NCBI GenBank assembly: GCA_033060915.1
Contig: CM065383.1
Location: forward strand, 9,330,001-9,394,000
Length of the DNA: 64,000 nucleotides
Direction of reading: 5' to 3'
Source of the DNA: Euryodendron excelsum
Lineage: Eukaryota; Streptophyta; Magnoliopsida; Ericales; Pentaphylacaceae
Shown: positions 1 through 10,799 of the stretch, piece after piece
Position numbering within the stretch: the first letter of the stretch is position 1
Layout of the letters: every line of letters begins with the position of its first letter
Program-made: the position numbers and the translations under genes
The notes under the pieces: generated by a model
Told to the model about the DNA's origin: nothing
The model's input: the letters and a program-made list of their open reading frames with translations, nothing else
Database searches by the model: none

Positions 1-2165
1 TTATTATATTTCATATATAATTATTAGAAGTAATGACTAACAAAATGGTCATTCTTATATTGTAATTTTCAAATTTGTATATGTACCTTCGTAATGCTTT
101 GTATAAGTGCAAAGGAAATTTCTTTTTAAATAATCGAATGTTATTAAATCTTATAAGTTTATCAACCATTTTTCCTCTTCACTGCACACTATTATAATTT
201 TGAATTATATATGTTTTTCTCACTCCCCCTTTTAGTTGTCCAGCCTTTTTAATTTTTGGTTTTATTATTTTTATTTTGGCTAACTTTTACTCTCCCAATT
301 TCATGGATTAGGTCCTAATGTTCCATTACTATAAACTTATTAAATCTATTATTTATTTAATTCTATGTGTCTTTTTTAAAAACTCTCCTTCATACTTTAG
401 TACCTATAAAAGAAAGCTATTTTTGTCTACGTAGTTTAGTCAATAAAGATACATCTTTATTCTAGTTAAATATTTATTTTTGTTAGTAAATAGGTTCATT
501 TGTAGTTTGTCTATTTCAATTCACTAGGTCACCTGAAAATTACAAGAAGTGTTATTAATGAATATAGTCATTGTATATGTTTTCTTGTTGATAAATTTCA
601 GGCGACTTTTGGTTCATTAGGTTGCACAGCCAACATATCATGGATGTAAAAGCCAATTTGAAGACTAAACCAAAAAATTACGCGAGTTTATATGGCTAAA
701 TCTTTTAGAATCCTCTAGAAAATATCCATTTTGTAGAAATTTCTCAATGTCACATATAATATACGGAGGTTATGCAACAAAATATCTTCTATATATATAT
801 ATATATACACACACATACATACATATATTTGCATAGGGTTTTGGAATGATCCTATAAATGGTGAAAATTTAATCTTGAGTGTACATGTGGTTTTATTCTC
901 ACATTTCATTTGAAAAAAATAAGATCCTAGTAGTATATAAAAAGAGAACACCTATTGAAGCAGTCTCAATGTTTAGGTATGTAGCCATTTCAATATTCAT
1001 ATTTTTTAAAATAAGAGTTGTAATCCTAGTTAGTAAATTCATGAATAGTATGTGTATAGTATACATACAAATAATTCCACAAAAAAAAAAAATTGTTTTA
1101 CGTACAACTATCAATCATTCAGTAAAATTCGCGTTTTTCTAATGCTTCGCGAATTGTACTGACATGTACGGCAAATCGTTTGATTTGGAGGTAAAAATCG
1201 CACAAAAAGTAGCACAAAAAAGAGACCTTATTATATTAGAGTACTAGAACTTAGTACCAACAACCTAGTATATCACCCAACAAGCTAGTATATCACCTAG
1301 TAAGCCTATTTTTTTTTTTTTTGTGTAAGAGCTTGTTAAACTGCCAACTCACATACGGAGCAAAGTTGCAAAGCCTGTAAGCTTGCAAGCTCAATCACTC
1401 TATCAAATCAATTAATTTTTTTAGATACTTAACGATTCTGTTTTACACCAATATAAATATGCCTATCATTTATTATGTATAATTATATATATAATTATAT
1501 ATACTTATATATTTATATGGAGATTTTTGTAAAAATGTGTTGATTACGTTTTGCAATACACAAGTCATTAATGTTTGTCACCTATTCCCTACTAAAACCA
1601 AAAATGTCTGTGAAAATACATCTATATCTTTTATTGTGACGTGACTTTACTAACTTTTTATTTCTACTCAAAGATTTGACCAACAAGTAACAACACGTTG
1701 TATTCTTTTTGAAAAAAAAAATCATTAAAAAATAAATAAAAATGTAACAACTATTTCACACATTTTCACAGGCATTACCAGAGTAGTAGAATCTATTATT
1801 ATAATATTTAAAGAGATATATGTTTTAATATTTAAATAATTGAGTATTTGATTTACTTTATGCTGTTGTACGATTCATGTCATGATTGGAATTTTTATGA
1901 TTAATTTTTCAAGTGTAGAAAGTAGAAACTACAATATATGAAATTATATATATTGCCAAATTTTTTATCTCAAATTTTTTGTCAATACAAGTATTATACC
2001 CGTATATAATATTTTATGAATTTTTTCATTTTCAAATTGTTATGACAAAATTTTCAATATTTTTTTATTCAATAAATAAGTTATATGTGTACGTATCTAT
2101 ATTCCTTTTTTTTTTGGTACCGTATTTTACTAACTATGATTGTGATCTCCTCTCACCACGATATG

Positions 2166-2570
2166 ATCACCTCCCTTTTTTTGCTAAACTTTATATTCAA
2201 TCTGAGTCTCTATATCTCTTTATTAACTATACGTTCTGCTCATCTTTGTGTTCAATCTTAGTGTCTATATCTCTTTATTCACTTTACATTCAGTAAAAAC
2301 AAAAGCTCACTTGTAATTCTTAAATTCTCTTATTTATAGTCATCTCCTTGAGTTGGGCTATATGAAGATCTCCCTTTGTTTGCCAAACTTTGTATTCAAT
2401 CTTAGTCTCTATATCTGTTTATTAACTATACGTTCTGCTAACCTTTATATTCAATCTCAGTGTCTATATCTCTTTATTCACTATACGTTCTGCAAAGACA
2501 AAAGCTCACTTGTAATTCTTAAATTCTCTTATTTATAGTCATTCCTTGAGTTAGGCTATATGAAGCTACC
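2166..2570. repeat. Tandem duplication, ~199-bp unit
   Basis: Two adjacent copies share a 199-bp spacing (for example TATTCAATCT at 2194 and again at 2393). Both contain the same string of phrases ending in CTTGTAATTCTTAAATTCTC and a CTTGAGTT(G/A)GGCTATATGAAG end. Each copy also carries an internal ~60-bp duplication of a TCTATATCTCTTTATT-type phrase. Open frames at 1979-2296 and 2353-2538 are by-products of this repeat. Confidence 0.8.
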
Positions 2571-3471
2571 CAACGACTAAAACAAAAGCTCTCAACTGCA
2601 TAAATCAACTTTCAAGAACTACAAACTGTAAGAAAAAAATTGGTGTTGTCAAAGAAACATTGTCACTTCTGCATCCTCTCTACATTTTGCCCCAACCAAT
2701 TTAACTTTCAAAGTGTTGGAACATCATCTGGCGCATCTCACAATGCTAAGAGGCCTAAGATCACATCAAGTCTTCCAAACTTCTTAAGTTCTATTTATAT
2801 CTTGTAGCCTACTTGTTGCTGCTTAAGTCACATTAATTCTTAAACTTCTACTTGGTATGGGTCGGCTCAAGACAATTTGAGACTTAAAATAATAACTTTA
2901 AATGAGATTTTTTTAAAAAAAAAATTATAAAATTTCACATCTGTAATAGTGGTCTAAATTTTTTATTTAAAATTTCTTTTTCTAGCCTTTTGGGATGAGA
3001 AATTATTAATTAATATATTAAAGTTCAGGTAGCAAATTTTTTTCACTTGGTAATATTAAACATACCACGTATGACCTAAGCAATATATACAAATTATACA
3101 CAAATATTTCATTGAATTTACTGAATCAACATTGACCCAATCAATAAAATAAAAAATTAGTTTTTAGTTTTTAGCTTAACGGCCACCCATAGATAACCTA
3201 CCAACAATAAAAAATTGCACTTTGTTTAATTTAACTTATTAAACAATAAAATAAAAAATTATTCTTTTAATAAATGAAATAATATGTCGTACATATAAAG
3301 GTAACTTACAAAATCAAATAGAGATTAAATACAATTTGACAAGATAGAAACCAAACAAAGATCAATTTTTATAAACAAATAAAATATTTACGTCAATAAG
3401 TTATTTGATAATGCTATTTGTAAGATTTATTAATTCATTTTTAATTTAAAAAATTTGTGTTTGCACAAAAG

Positions 3472-3476
<5 letters not shown>

Positions 3477-3522
<46 letters not shown>
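3477..3522. repeat. (GA)n microsatellite
   Basis: Uninterrupted run of 23 GA dinucleotides, followed by an imperfect GAAAGAGATAGAG tail. Confidence 0.97.
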
Positions 3523-3528
<6 letters not shown>

Positions 3529-3851
3529 TAGAGTTGTGAGAGTTTAGACTTCTGACCATTTATATGTTAGAGAGAAAGAGAGTTGTAGGTAATTTTTTTT
3601 TTTCTTTCAAGTTAACTAGTATAGTTGATTTTGGTCTTTTTTTTTTTTTTTTTCTTATGGGGCCATTTAGACTGAAGTTTTTTTTTTCCTATTTTCTATG
3701 GGCCTTTTTTTTATTTGGATTGGGACTTTTTTAAAAATAAACATGTCAAAATTATACAAAACTTGACTATAGCGTATATAATTTTTTTAAAATTTAGGGT
3801 CTTAAAAAATTAAAAACCCAACGCTAGTGTTTTGCTTGTTTTATGGGCTAA

Positions 3852-4163
3852 CCGGCCCTGACTTGGTGACACAGCTTCATCGGCTCAAATGTTGAGCCAT
3901 ACATTTATGGTAGTTTATCTAATCGATTTTCCAACAGTGCCTGAAAATGCCAAGATTTTAGTTGCCATTGTGTACCTGATCACTGACTATAACTTCTATA
4001 ATTCGTAGCCGGCCCTGACTTGGTGACACAGCTTCATCGGCTCAAATCTTGAGCCAAACATTTATGTTAGTTTATGTAATCGATTTTCCAACAGTGCCTG
4101 AAAATGCCAAGATTTTAGTTGCTATTGTGTACGTGATCGCTACCTTAACTTCTATAATTAGTG
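3852..4163. repeat. Direct tandem duplication, 157-bp unit
   Basis: Copy 1 starts at 3852 and copy 2 at 4009, both with CCGGCCCTGACTTGGTGACA. The copies are close to identical for about 155 bp and both end near AACTTCTATAATT. The unit is richer in G+C than its surroundings and could derive from a gene or transposon fragment, but no protein family was recognised in any frame. Confidence 0.85.
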
Positions 4164-4299
4164 CATCTAACTATTTGTTATTTCTTTTTGTTAAATATCT
4201 TGTTAATCTATCATTGTTATCGATGTAGGCTGGTGCCATTGAACATGTTGGGGGATCTCCTACAAAGGACAGGTTCAGTAGTGTTCAGATCATAATTAT

Positions 4300-4815
4300 C
4301 AAAATAGAAAATGAAAACGGAAACGTTAGGAAAATAAAAGCGAAAAATATAATCAAAAAATATAAAAAGAAATAAAAGGTAAAAAATAATTAAAAAACTT
4401 AATAAGAAACTTTTTCGAAACTCAAAAGAGACTTTTAAAAAATTTAATATAAATATTTGAGAAACTTAATAGAGACATTTGAAAAACTTAGTAAAGACCT
4501 TTAAGAAACTTAGTGGAAACTTACACGAATAATTTCATAGATATTTAGTTAGAATTTAAGAAAAAAAATGTATAAAAATTAATATTTTAAGTTTTCAAAG
4601 CGTTTTCAAAGAGTTTTTCATAAGTTTTTTAAAAAATTTCGTTAAGTATCCCAAGAGTTTCTTAAAAGTTTTCAAAATATTTTTCAAAAATTTTTGAAAC
4701 GTTCCCCATGCATTTTCTAAACGTTTCTCCAAATTTTCGATACGAGTTTCGTACCGATATCAAAAACGTTTTTTTAAAAAATTACGTTTCCACCTTCAAA
4801 ATGAGTTTTCAATCA
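4300..4815. repeat. Degenerate inverted repeat with ~22-bp internal periodicity
   Basis: The left half is A-rich, with repeated GAAACTTA(A/G)T(A/G)GAGAC-like phrases about 22 bp apart (4415-4520). The right half is T-rich with the complementary phrases (AAGTTTTCAAA, GTTTCTTAAAAG). The outer parts (GAAAACGGAAACG on the left, CGTTTCCACCTTC on the right) also pair imperfectly. It looks like an old fold-back or MITE-like element. Boundaries are approximate. Confidence 0.4.
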
Positions 4816-7800
4816 ACTATAATTCAGATTACATCAAGTCCTCAAGATACAACAACTAACCCATATATCTCAACGTAGCGCTCTTTTCTTACGTTTTTAC
4901 CGTGTTACATATTGTCTACATTAAGCCTAACTAGCGGTGGATTTGTGATCCACCTACCAGAATGAGGTCAATGTTTTTATTTATTTATTTTCATCAACCA
5001 TTAAAAAGTTAAGTTATTTGTTGTGTTACAGCCTAGTATTTATTGAAATGTCTGAAAAGTAAGCCGTTGTTCTCTTACGAAAGAGCATATATAGGCCACT
5101 TGCAGCACGTGATCTCCAATAACATTGACTTAGTCTAGTCTATTTGGTCTTTGCTTTTCATTTTTATCAGATGTCCTGGAAGGACGTGGGTACTGTCTCA
5201 AACCAAACATGATCGGAGGCATGTCCACTTGTGGAGGTTGCCGCCTTTGCCCCAGTTCCTCTTAATTCGTCCAGTCTACGGTCTTTCTCTTTTGATTTTT
5301 CAAACTTTGCTATTGGTCCAAGTACAAATGGTCTATTAATGGGGTTTTTCCCCAAACGTTATGTATTGCTCTTTAGATGGTTTGTATTTATTACCTTCCT
5401 ACATAATGCAAATCCTCTGTCCATTCAGGTCTCCATCTTTGTTTTATATATTTTATTGGTTCACGTCATTATTATTAATGATATTTAATGCTTTTATTTT
5501 TGTCTATTACATTTACTAAATTGGACAATTAACATTTGTAATAGATGACAAACTAACACAGATATTTTTTTTAAGCAGAAGTCTTTTTAAATCAAAACTT
5601 CTCTCTAATCTCATGAAAATCTTATGCAAACTCTAGTTCGTTTTACATTTCTTGGGAAGCCAACCATCTAGGAGTAAATTGTGACTTATTGGTCCATGGA
5701 TTGATTTGGGGAGGTCTTCACAAGCTTCTGTTGGTTGCCATTGAATTTATATGCTGCTGCAAAGAAATCTACAGAAATTAGTTTTTTGTTTTACTTTGGA
5801 ATATGAACTTTTAGACCTCACAATGTTCTGGTTGAAGTGTATATATATATATATATATGGGTATATACGTACTCGTATATATATGTATACACACTACATA
5901 TGCATTTAAAAGATTTAGAAGATGAAAACTGGGTTTGCAATCTTTTACATGTAGATGCATCTTGGTTTAAGAAAGATTCCATTTTTCACTTTGACTTTTT
6001 TATTTTGTTACTTGTTATAAATTTTATTATTATATTTATTAGAATTAATAAATGATAAAATTTAGTACAATAGCAATGTTTATGTCATTATAATTGATGA
6101 TATGGACCAATAAAATTTATGAGGTATAGAAGGAAACAAAAAGGGGTAAAGAATCTGCCTACCTTCCTACATTAGTATGCCTATCTTGCAATGGCTACGG
6201 TCACGATACTTTGTTATTGGTAACTTCTCTTTCAAGGGCTTTGTCGAGAAGTTGTTTTTGCCTATGGGGTTTAAAAGTTGAAGGCAGTCACACTTTGTAG
6301 TTTGGATCTTGAATTTGTGAGAAAAAAATTTTTAACAAAAGATTAAAAAAAAGGTGAAGTGAAGAAGCAAAATTTATTCATTTTTCTTGTTGGGTTAGGA
6401 AAATGAGAAAAAAACCAATAGGTATTTGTTTAAAATTTTCATTTTCTTGTATTGTTATCCCTAAATAAAATAAAATAAAATAAAATTGATGATAGCTGGG
6501 GACGAAAGGGAAATCAAATTTAAAATCTCGTATTTAGTATGAGTTTTACCTGACCACTAAGTCATCTCTATATTTATATTGTATTTGAATCAATAATTTG
6601 ATAAGAAAAAATAAAAGAAAAAAGATATGAAATTATATTGTGCGTATATATATATATATATTGTTATTGACAGGATGTTCAGGCTAGCTTGTGCTCATCT
6701 TGACTAATATCGAAACTTGTGCAATCTTCTAATTTTATATAAATTAGATAATTATTGAACCAAAAATTTTAAAAACGACCTCAAAGGGTTGATGACACCT
6801 AAAAAATTTCAATTCTAAAACCTTAAAAAGAGCATATCCCCCAAGCTCAAAGCCTAGACTGCCATGCCATGACTTGGAGGGAGCATATATCGTCTTTATC
6901 CCCAGAAAAAAAAAAAAAAAAAAAAGAGATAAAGGAACATGGAAAAGAAATGAGTAAAAATTGATTTTCTTGTCTTTTCTCTCTCAGTGTCCTTTTTCAT
7001 TAGAGTTACACGTAATCACCGCCTTAACATGGCAATATTTGACGCATTCCACTGCGTAATCAAAGTTTGTGGTCAAATGCGAACCAGCTAATTAACTTGG
7101 TTTTGCATTATAAAATGATGGGTTCATGCATTCCTCGTATGCATACTAGAAGGCAGGTGACCCAACTCTAGTATATTTTTGTCCATAATTGGTATCCCTG
7201 CCTAGAATTTTACTACTTTCCCAAACAGATGATGTTGGCACAGCTGGGATTAAGACTTGATTTTCCAATTCCAGAGTCCTAGTTATAATTTGGATCTTTG
7301 ACCAGAGGCACTGGACACGTGTGGTGAAGTTTTCCAGATGAGCTGCTAGTAGGATCAATTACTCACATTTCTGCACTGTAGAACGGTTACAAACTTAAAA
7401 TACCCTTGATTGGATTTTCGCCTCATAACCCATTGGTCTCTTACAATCCCGCGGTTAGACTTTGCAATTAAAGTGATAAACTAGGGGTAGAAACCGTGAG
7501 TTAGTGAAATATGAGAGAATAAAAGATGAAGGGTCTGTATTATCAAAAAAAAAAAAAGATGAAGGGTTTGTTTGGTATTGTTGTTAGTTTTTATTTTTTA
7601 CTGTGTATTTATATTGTGTGTTTTTTATGATTTGGTAATGGACATTTGTAGGTTATCATTGTGTTAACAATATCAGACCAATATTTTGAAAAATAAGAAC
7701 ATATCTATTTTAACGTTTTTTTTTTTTTAAAAAAAATTTTGTGAACAACTAAGAATCAAAAAGCAGAAAACAAACACTATTTTTTTTCAAAAAAAAATAA

Positions 7801-8080
7801 AAAATAAAAACAAAAAATATTTACCAACCAAATTCGAAATGTACAAGTGCTAGTGCTTTTCGGCCTATTATAATACCTGAACAATCCGTGCCTCATCTGA
7901 TACAAGTTGATTGTGTGTATCTATAGTCTCGTAAAAAAAACTTACCAACAAGAGGTGTGTTCAAAGGACACAGTTTCTCCTAGGTATTAAAAAAAAAAGA
8001 AAAGAAACTGTTGTCATTTCCTTTTGCTTGGACATGTAGAGACTAGGAAGAGAAAAAAATAGCGTTGTCGTCTTCGCTTT

Positions 8081-8400
8081 TGATGGAATTCAAACCGGTC
8101 AAGTATCTCGTTTGGCCTTAACCTTGTTTGGATACTCTCTCTCAATCATCCTACATTGGTAGGGATCTACCTTTCCTACCACCATATAATTCTTGGGTCA
8201 CATGGAGTGAGTAACCCATAGTATTGGGCTAACCCAAGGGTTACTCACTCCATGTGACCCAAGAGTTAGTCACTCTATGTGACCCAAGGGTTATATGGCG
8301 GTGGAGGAGGTAGATCCCTACCGATGTGGGATAGCTGAGAGGGAGTATTCAAACAAGACTAAGACCAAACGAGGTACCTGACCAGTTTAAATTCCCATCA
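8081..8400. mobile_element. Fold-back element with 5-bp target duplication
   Basis: The whole 320 bp folds on itself. The left arm (TGATGGAATTCAAACCGGTC...) pairs with the right arm (...GACCAGTTTAAATTCCCATCA), and pairing continues with few mismatches almost to the centre near 8225. The centre carries GGGTCACATGGAGTGAGTAA once forward and twice in reverse. The element is flanked on both sides by GCTTT (8076-8080 and 8401-8405). No coding capacity. It is either a MITE with very long terminal inverted repeats or a true foldback element; the family was not identified. Confidence 0.75.
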
Positions 8401-9026
8401 GCTTTGTTTGGAAAGCATAAGGGGTAAAAAAGGAAAATTAGTATTTACTAGATCGATTTTCCTTGACTTTCCAAGTCTTTCCCCTTATAATTATTGTTAT
8501 CTTCTTAACAAAATTGATCTTTTGCCCACTGTAAAATGATAGAAAATGCAAAGTTTATACACGTTTGAAGAAATCCAGTTCATTCGAAAGTGATATATGA
8601 CGGTCATCCCATGTCACACTTTGTGTCCAGCAGCTTGCAGTGGTCAATTGCTTGCTCGGTCAGTCTTGTACACGGGGGCTATCATATCCCTCTCTTGATT
8701 GGGTAAGAGAGAGTTACTTCTATATTTATTTTTTTTCACAGAGTTTTATATGAAAAGCTCTACCATAATAATATGATAGAGTCATTTTTGAAATTATGCA
8801 CCAAAATGGCAAGTTTTTGATTTGAAATAAAAGTATTATAAATAATTACATTATTTTGTATGAAAATTTTTTTTACTGCTCTCTAAATTATCAAATTCAA
8901 ATAGACTTATTTTGATTTTTAGTTGAATCCGAATGGACGGTCAATAAACCATGGAGGCCAAAACTTTGTTGGATAAAAGGGGCACAAATTTTGCTAGGAA
9001 ACTTCATGATTTTAACTTTGGGTCTT

Positions 9027-9187
9027 GTTAATATATGCTCTAAAGGTACTTTTAATTATGTTTTGTTTGGTTGTACAAAATGTTAAAACTTGTGTTTTTA
9101 TAATTTTAACATTAAAAATACAATTACCAACACTATGTACAATCAAACAAAACATATTTAAAATATAGTCTTATAGCACATGTTAAC
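9027..9187. mobile_element. Small inverted-repeat element (MITE-like)
   Basis: The left end GTTAATATATGCTCTAAAGG and the reverse complement of the right end (GTTAACATGTGCTATAAGAC) match, and pairing continues through a TATGTTTTGTTTG(G/A)TTGTACA segment. Total length 161 bp, non-coding. No clear target duplication was found, so superfamily assignment is open. Confidence 0.6.
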
Positions 9188-10135
9188 ATTTTCCTTTTAA
9201 CTTTTAGATATTGTCTAAGGCACCCAACATAGCAGATGTTAGACAAACCAAGTGCAAATTACGATACAGCTTTTGCTCTCACGAAGCCCCAAAATTCTCC
9301 CTTTTCTAATCCCATCGTGCGCCTTGTAGCTCAAAATGTACTTTAGTGCTTTCCTTAAAAGTTCCTACGTTTTCCCACAATTTCGAAAGCATTTCAAGCT
9401 CCTGGAGATTATTCCATTGGTTTTATTTTTGTCACATTGCCGGTGCAGATAATAGCTTTATGCAAGCGACTTAAATATTGTTCTAATATCGTTAAATCAT
9501 CTGCAAGATTTATGTAATAGGACATCATATTCAGTACTAATTAACTTAAATGGCATGAGAGCTCTAGTTGAGATGAATTTGTTATCCCACAATAAAATAT
9601 ATTGAAATTGAAACTATCCAATCTACAACAAAATTGTACTTTACATGCACAGAAAAATGTTTGATCGAAATAGAAATTCACTAAGTTTTTTATAATGTAT
9701 CTGATTCTTATTCTCATATGCCATGATTTTCTTACAACTTGTGTATATAACTTTGTTACATTAGCGTATCAAAAGCAAACTCAATTCCTATTTCATTTCA
9801 ATGGGTAGTACATTTACTGGAAGAAATATTATGATGCTACATTATTGGAACAAATCGTTACATCTAAAACAGTAAAATAAAAAAAATAAAAAAAACACAT
9901 GTAGTCTGGTTGATTTTTGGCACGAGGCTGCACAACATCCAGTACAATAGTCTTCTATGACAAAGAAACATAAAGTAAAGGTTTGCCTTCAACTTGCATC
10001 GATCCTCCATCAGCTCCGTAGGGCTTGAGAAATGGGAAAAGCAAACGTAGAATTCACCCTCGACTAAAAACCAGAAATGGCAGATACAGAACAAAAGGGA
10101 CAGCAGATCGAAGTCAGCCTTTAGTTGTTGGGGAT

Positions 10136-10699
10136 CTACAGAACCTGCTCCAATGAGGATAGAGTTCCTGGACTCAGAAGAGGGAAGGAACACCACGCAT
10201 GAGATGTCGGCGACAGACTAAAAGCAAATGGATTTACTGCTGCCAAGCTGTCTGGTTGCTTTCGCGGCTGTGAATCCATTAAGGTTTCGTTCATAAACTC
10301 GCGGTAAGTGGCAGACAATGGTGTTGTAATATTGGGGGAGGGAAGGAGGTCCAAGGTTGATGTTTTGTCAGTATCACATGATGTTGCAGTTGTCGAGAGG
10401 CTAAGTGGGGGAGGTGCCACGCTTTGGAGACGGCGTGATCGGAATTCGGGGGCTCCGGTTAGTTTCTGAACTACTTGCTTGAAGTTCTCAGAATCCACCT
10501 TGTAGACTCTAGGTGGAGTCGGCGGCAGCGGAGCAATGGGCATCTTCCATGGCTTCGCCGGAAGTTTACGAACTGAATGGAGTGCGGATTGAAACGTGGG
10601 TGGTGGTTGTGGTTGTTGTTTGGCTTTCTTACCTTGATTTGAATATGAAGATAGGTAAGTAGCGGTGGAGGAGGAAGAAGAGTATGATTGTGATTCCAT
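10136..10699 (-). CDS. VQ-motif-containing protein
   Basis: A 187-residue plant-specific VQ protein. The defining motif FxxxVQxLTG is present as FKQVVQKLTG at residues 73-82. It is preceded by a proline-rich stretch with TP sites (about residues 45-63) and followed by a basic segment and a Ser/Pro-rich tail. VQ proteins are nuclear cofactors that bind WRKY transcription factors through this motif, and many are MAP-kinase substrates; the TP/SP sites here would allow that, as an inference. The frame is open 19 codons further upstream (to 10756), but I chose the inner ATG. A TATA-like AT tract lies at 10778-10788, so the transcript probably starts near 10750, and MESQSYSSS is a more typical start. 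Intronless, as is usual for the family. The subfamily is not assigned. Confidence 0.92.
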   Translation of the reverse strand: MESQSYSSSSSTATYLSSYSNQGKKAKQQPQPPPTFQSALHSVRKLPAKPWKMPIAPLPPTPPRVYKVDSENFKQVVQKLTGAPEFRSRRLQSVAPPPLSLSTTATSCDTDKTSTLDLLPSPNITTPLSATYREFMNETLMDSQPRKQPDSLAAVNPFAFSLSPTSHAWCSFPLLSPGTLSSLEQVL

Positions 10700-10777
10700 G
10701 GTAACCTCAACTGTGTGTTTATGGGTTATAACTTGTACGTAATGGGAATATATCACAAACTTGCAGTGTTCATATAC

Positions 10778-10788
10778 ATATATATATA
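10778..10788 (-). promoter_or_regulatory. Probable TATA box of the VQ gene
   Basis: An alternating AT tract reading TATATATAT on the minus strand, about 80-90 bp upstream of the chosen ATG. It is inferred from position only. Confidence 0.4.
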
Positions 10789-10799
10789 GACTGTGAGCA

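Larger units (their letters stand above)
1..10135. other. Gene-poor AT-rich intergenic region
   Basis: No coding gene could be supported here. The open frames are short, low in complexity, and show no recognisable domain. The stretch holds (TA)n runs near 786-808, 5839-5858 and 6645-6660, many poly-A/poly-T runs, and the repeats and small mobile elements listed separately (2166-2570, 3477-3522, 3852-4163, 4300-4815, 8081-8400, 9027-9187). The last few hundred bases (about 9860-10135) are probably the 3' UTR and downstream flank of the minus-strand VQ gene. Confidence 0.7.

Noticed and set aside
1979..2538. Two plus-strand frames of 105 and 61 codons
   Set aside because: Both follow the ~199-bp tandem duplication and are rich in Tyr/Leu/Ile from AT-rich sequence; no start context or domain.
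5151..5488. Overlapping frames on both strands
   Set aside because: Opposite frames of similar length with no recognisable motif. The region is slightly less AT-rich than its surroundings, but that is not enough to call a gene.
7146..7358. 70-codon minus-strand frame
   Set aside because: No domain or homology recognised. A faint resemblance to text upstream of the GT34 gene was judged coincidental.
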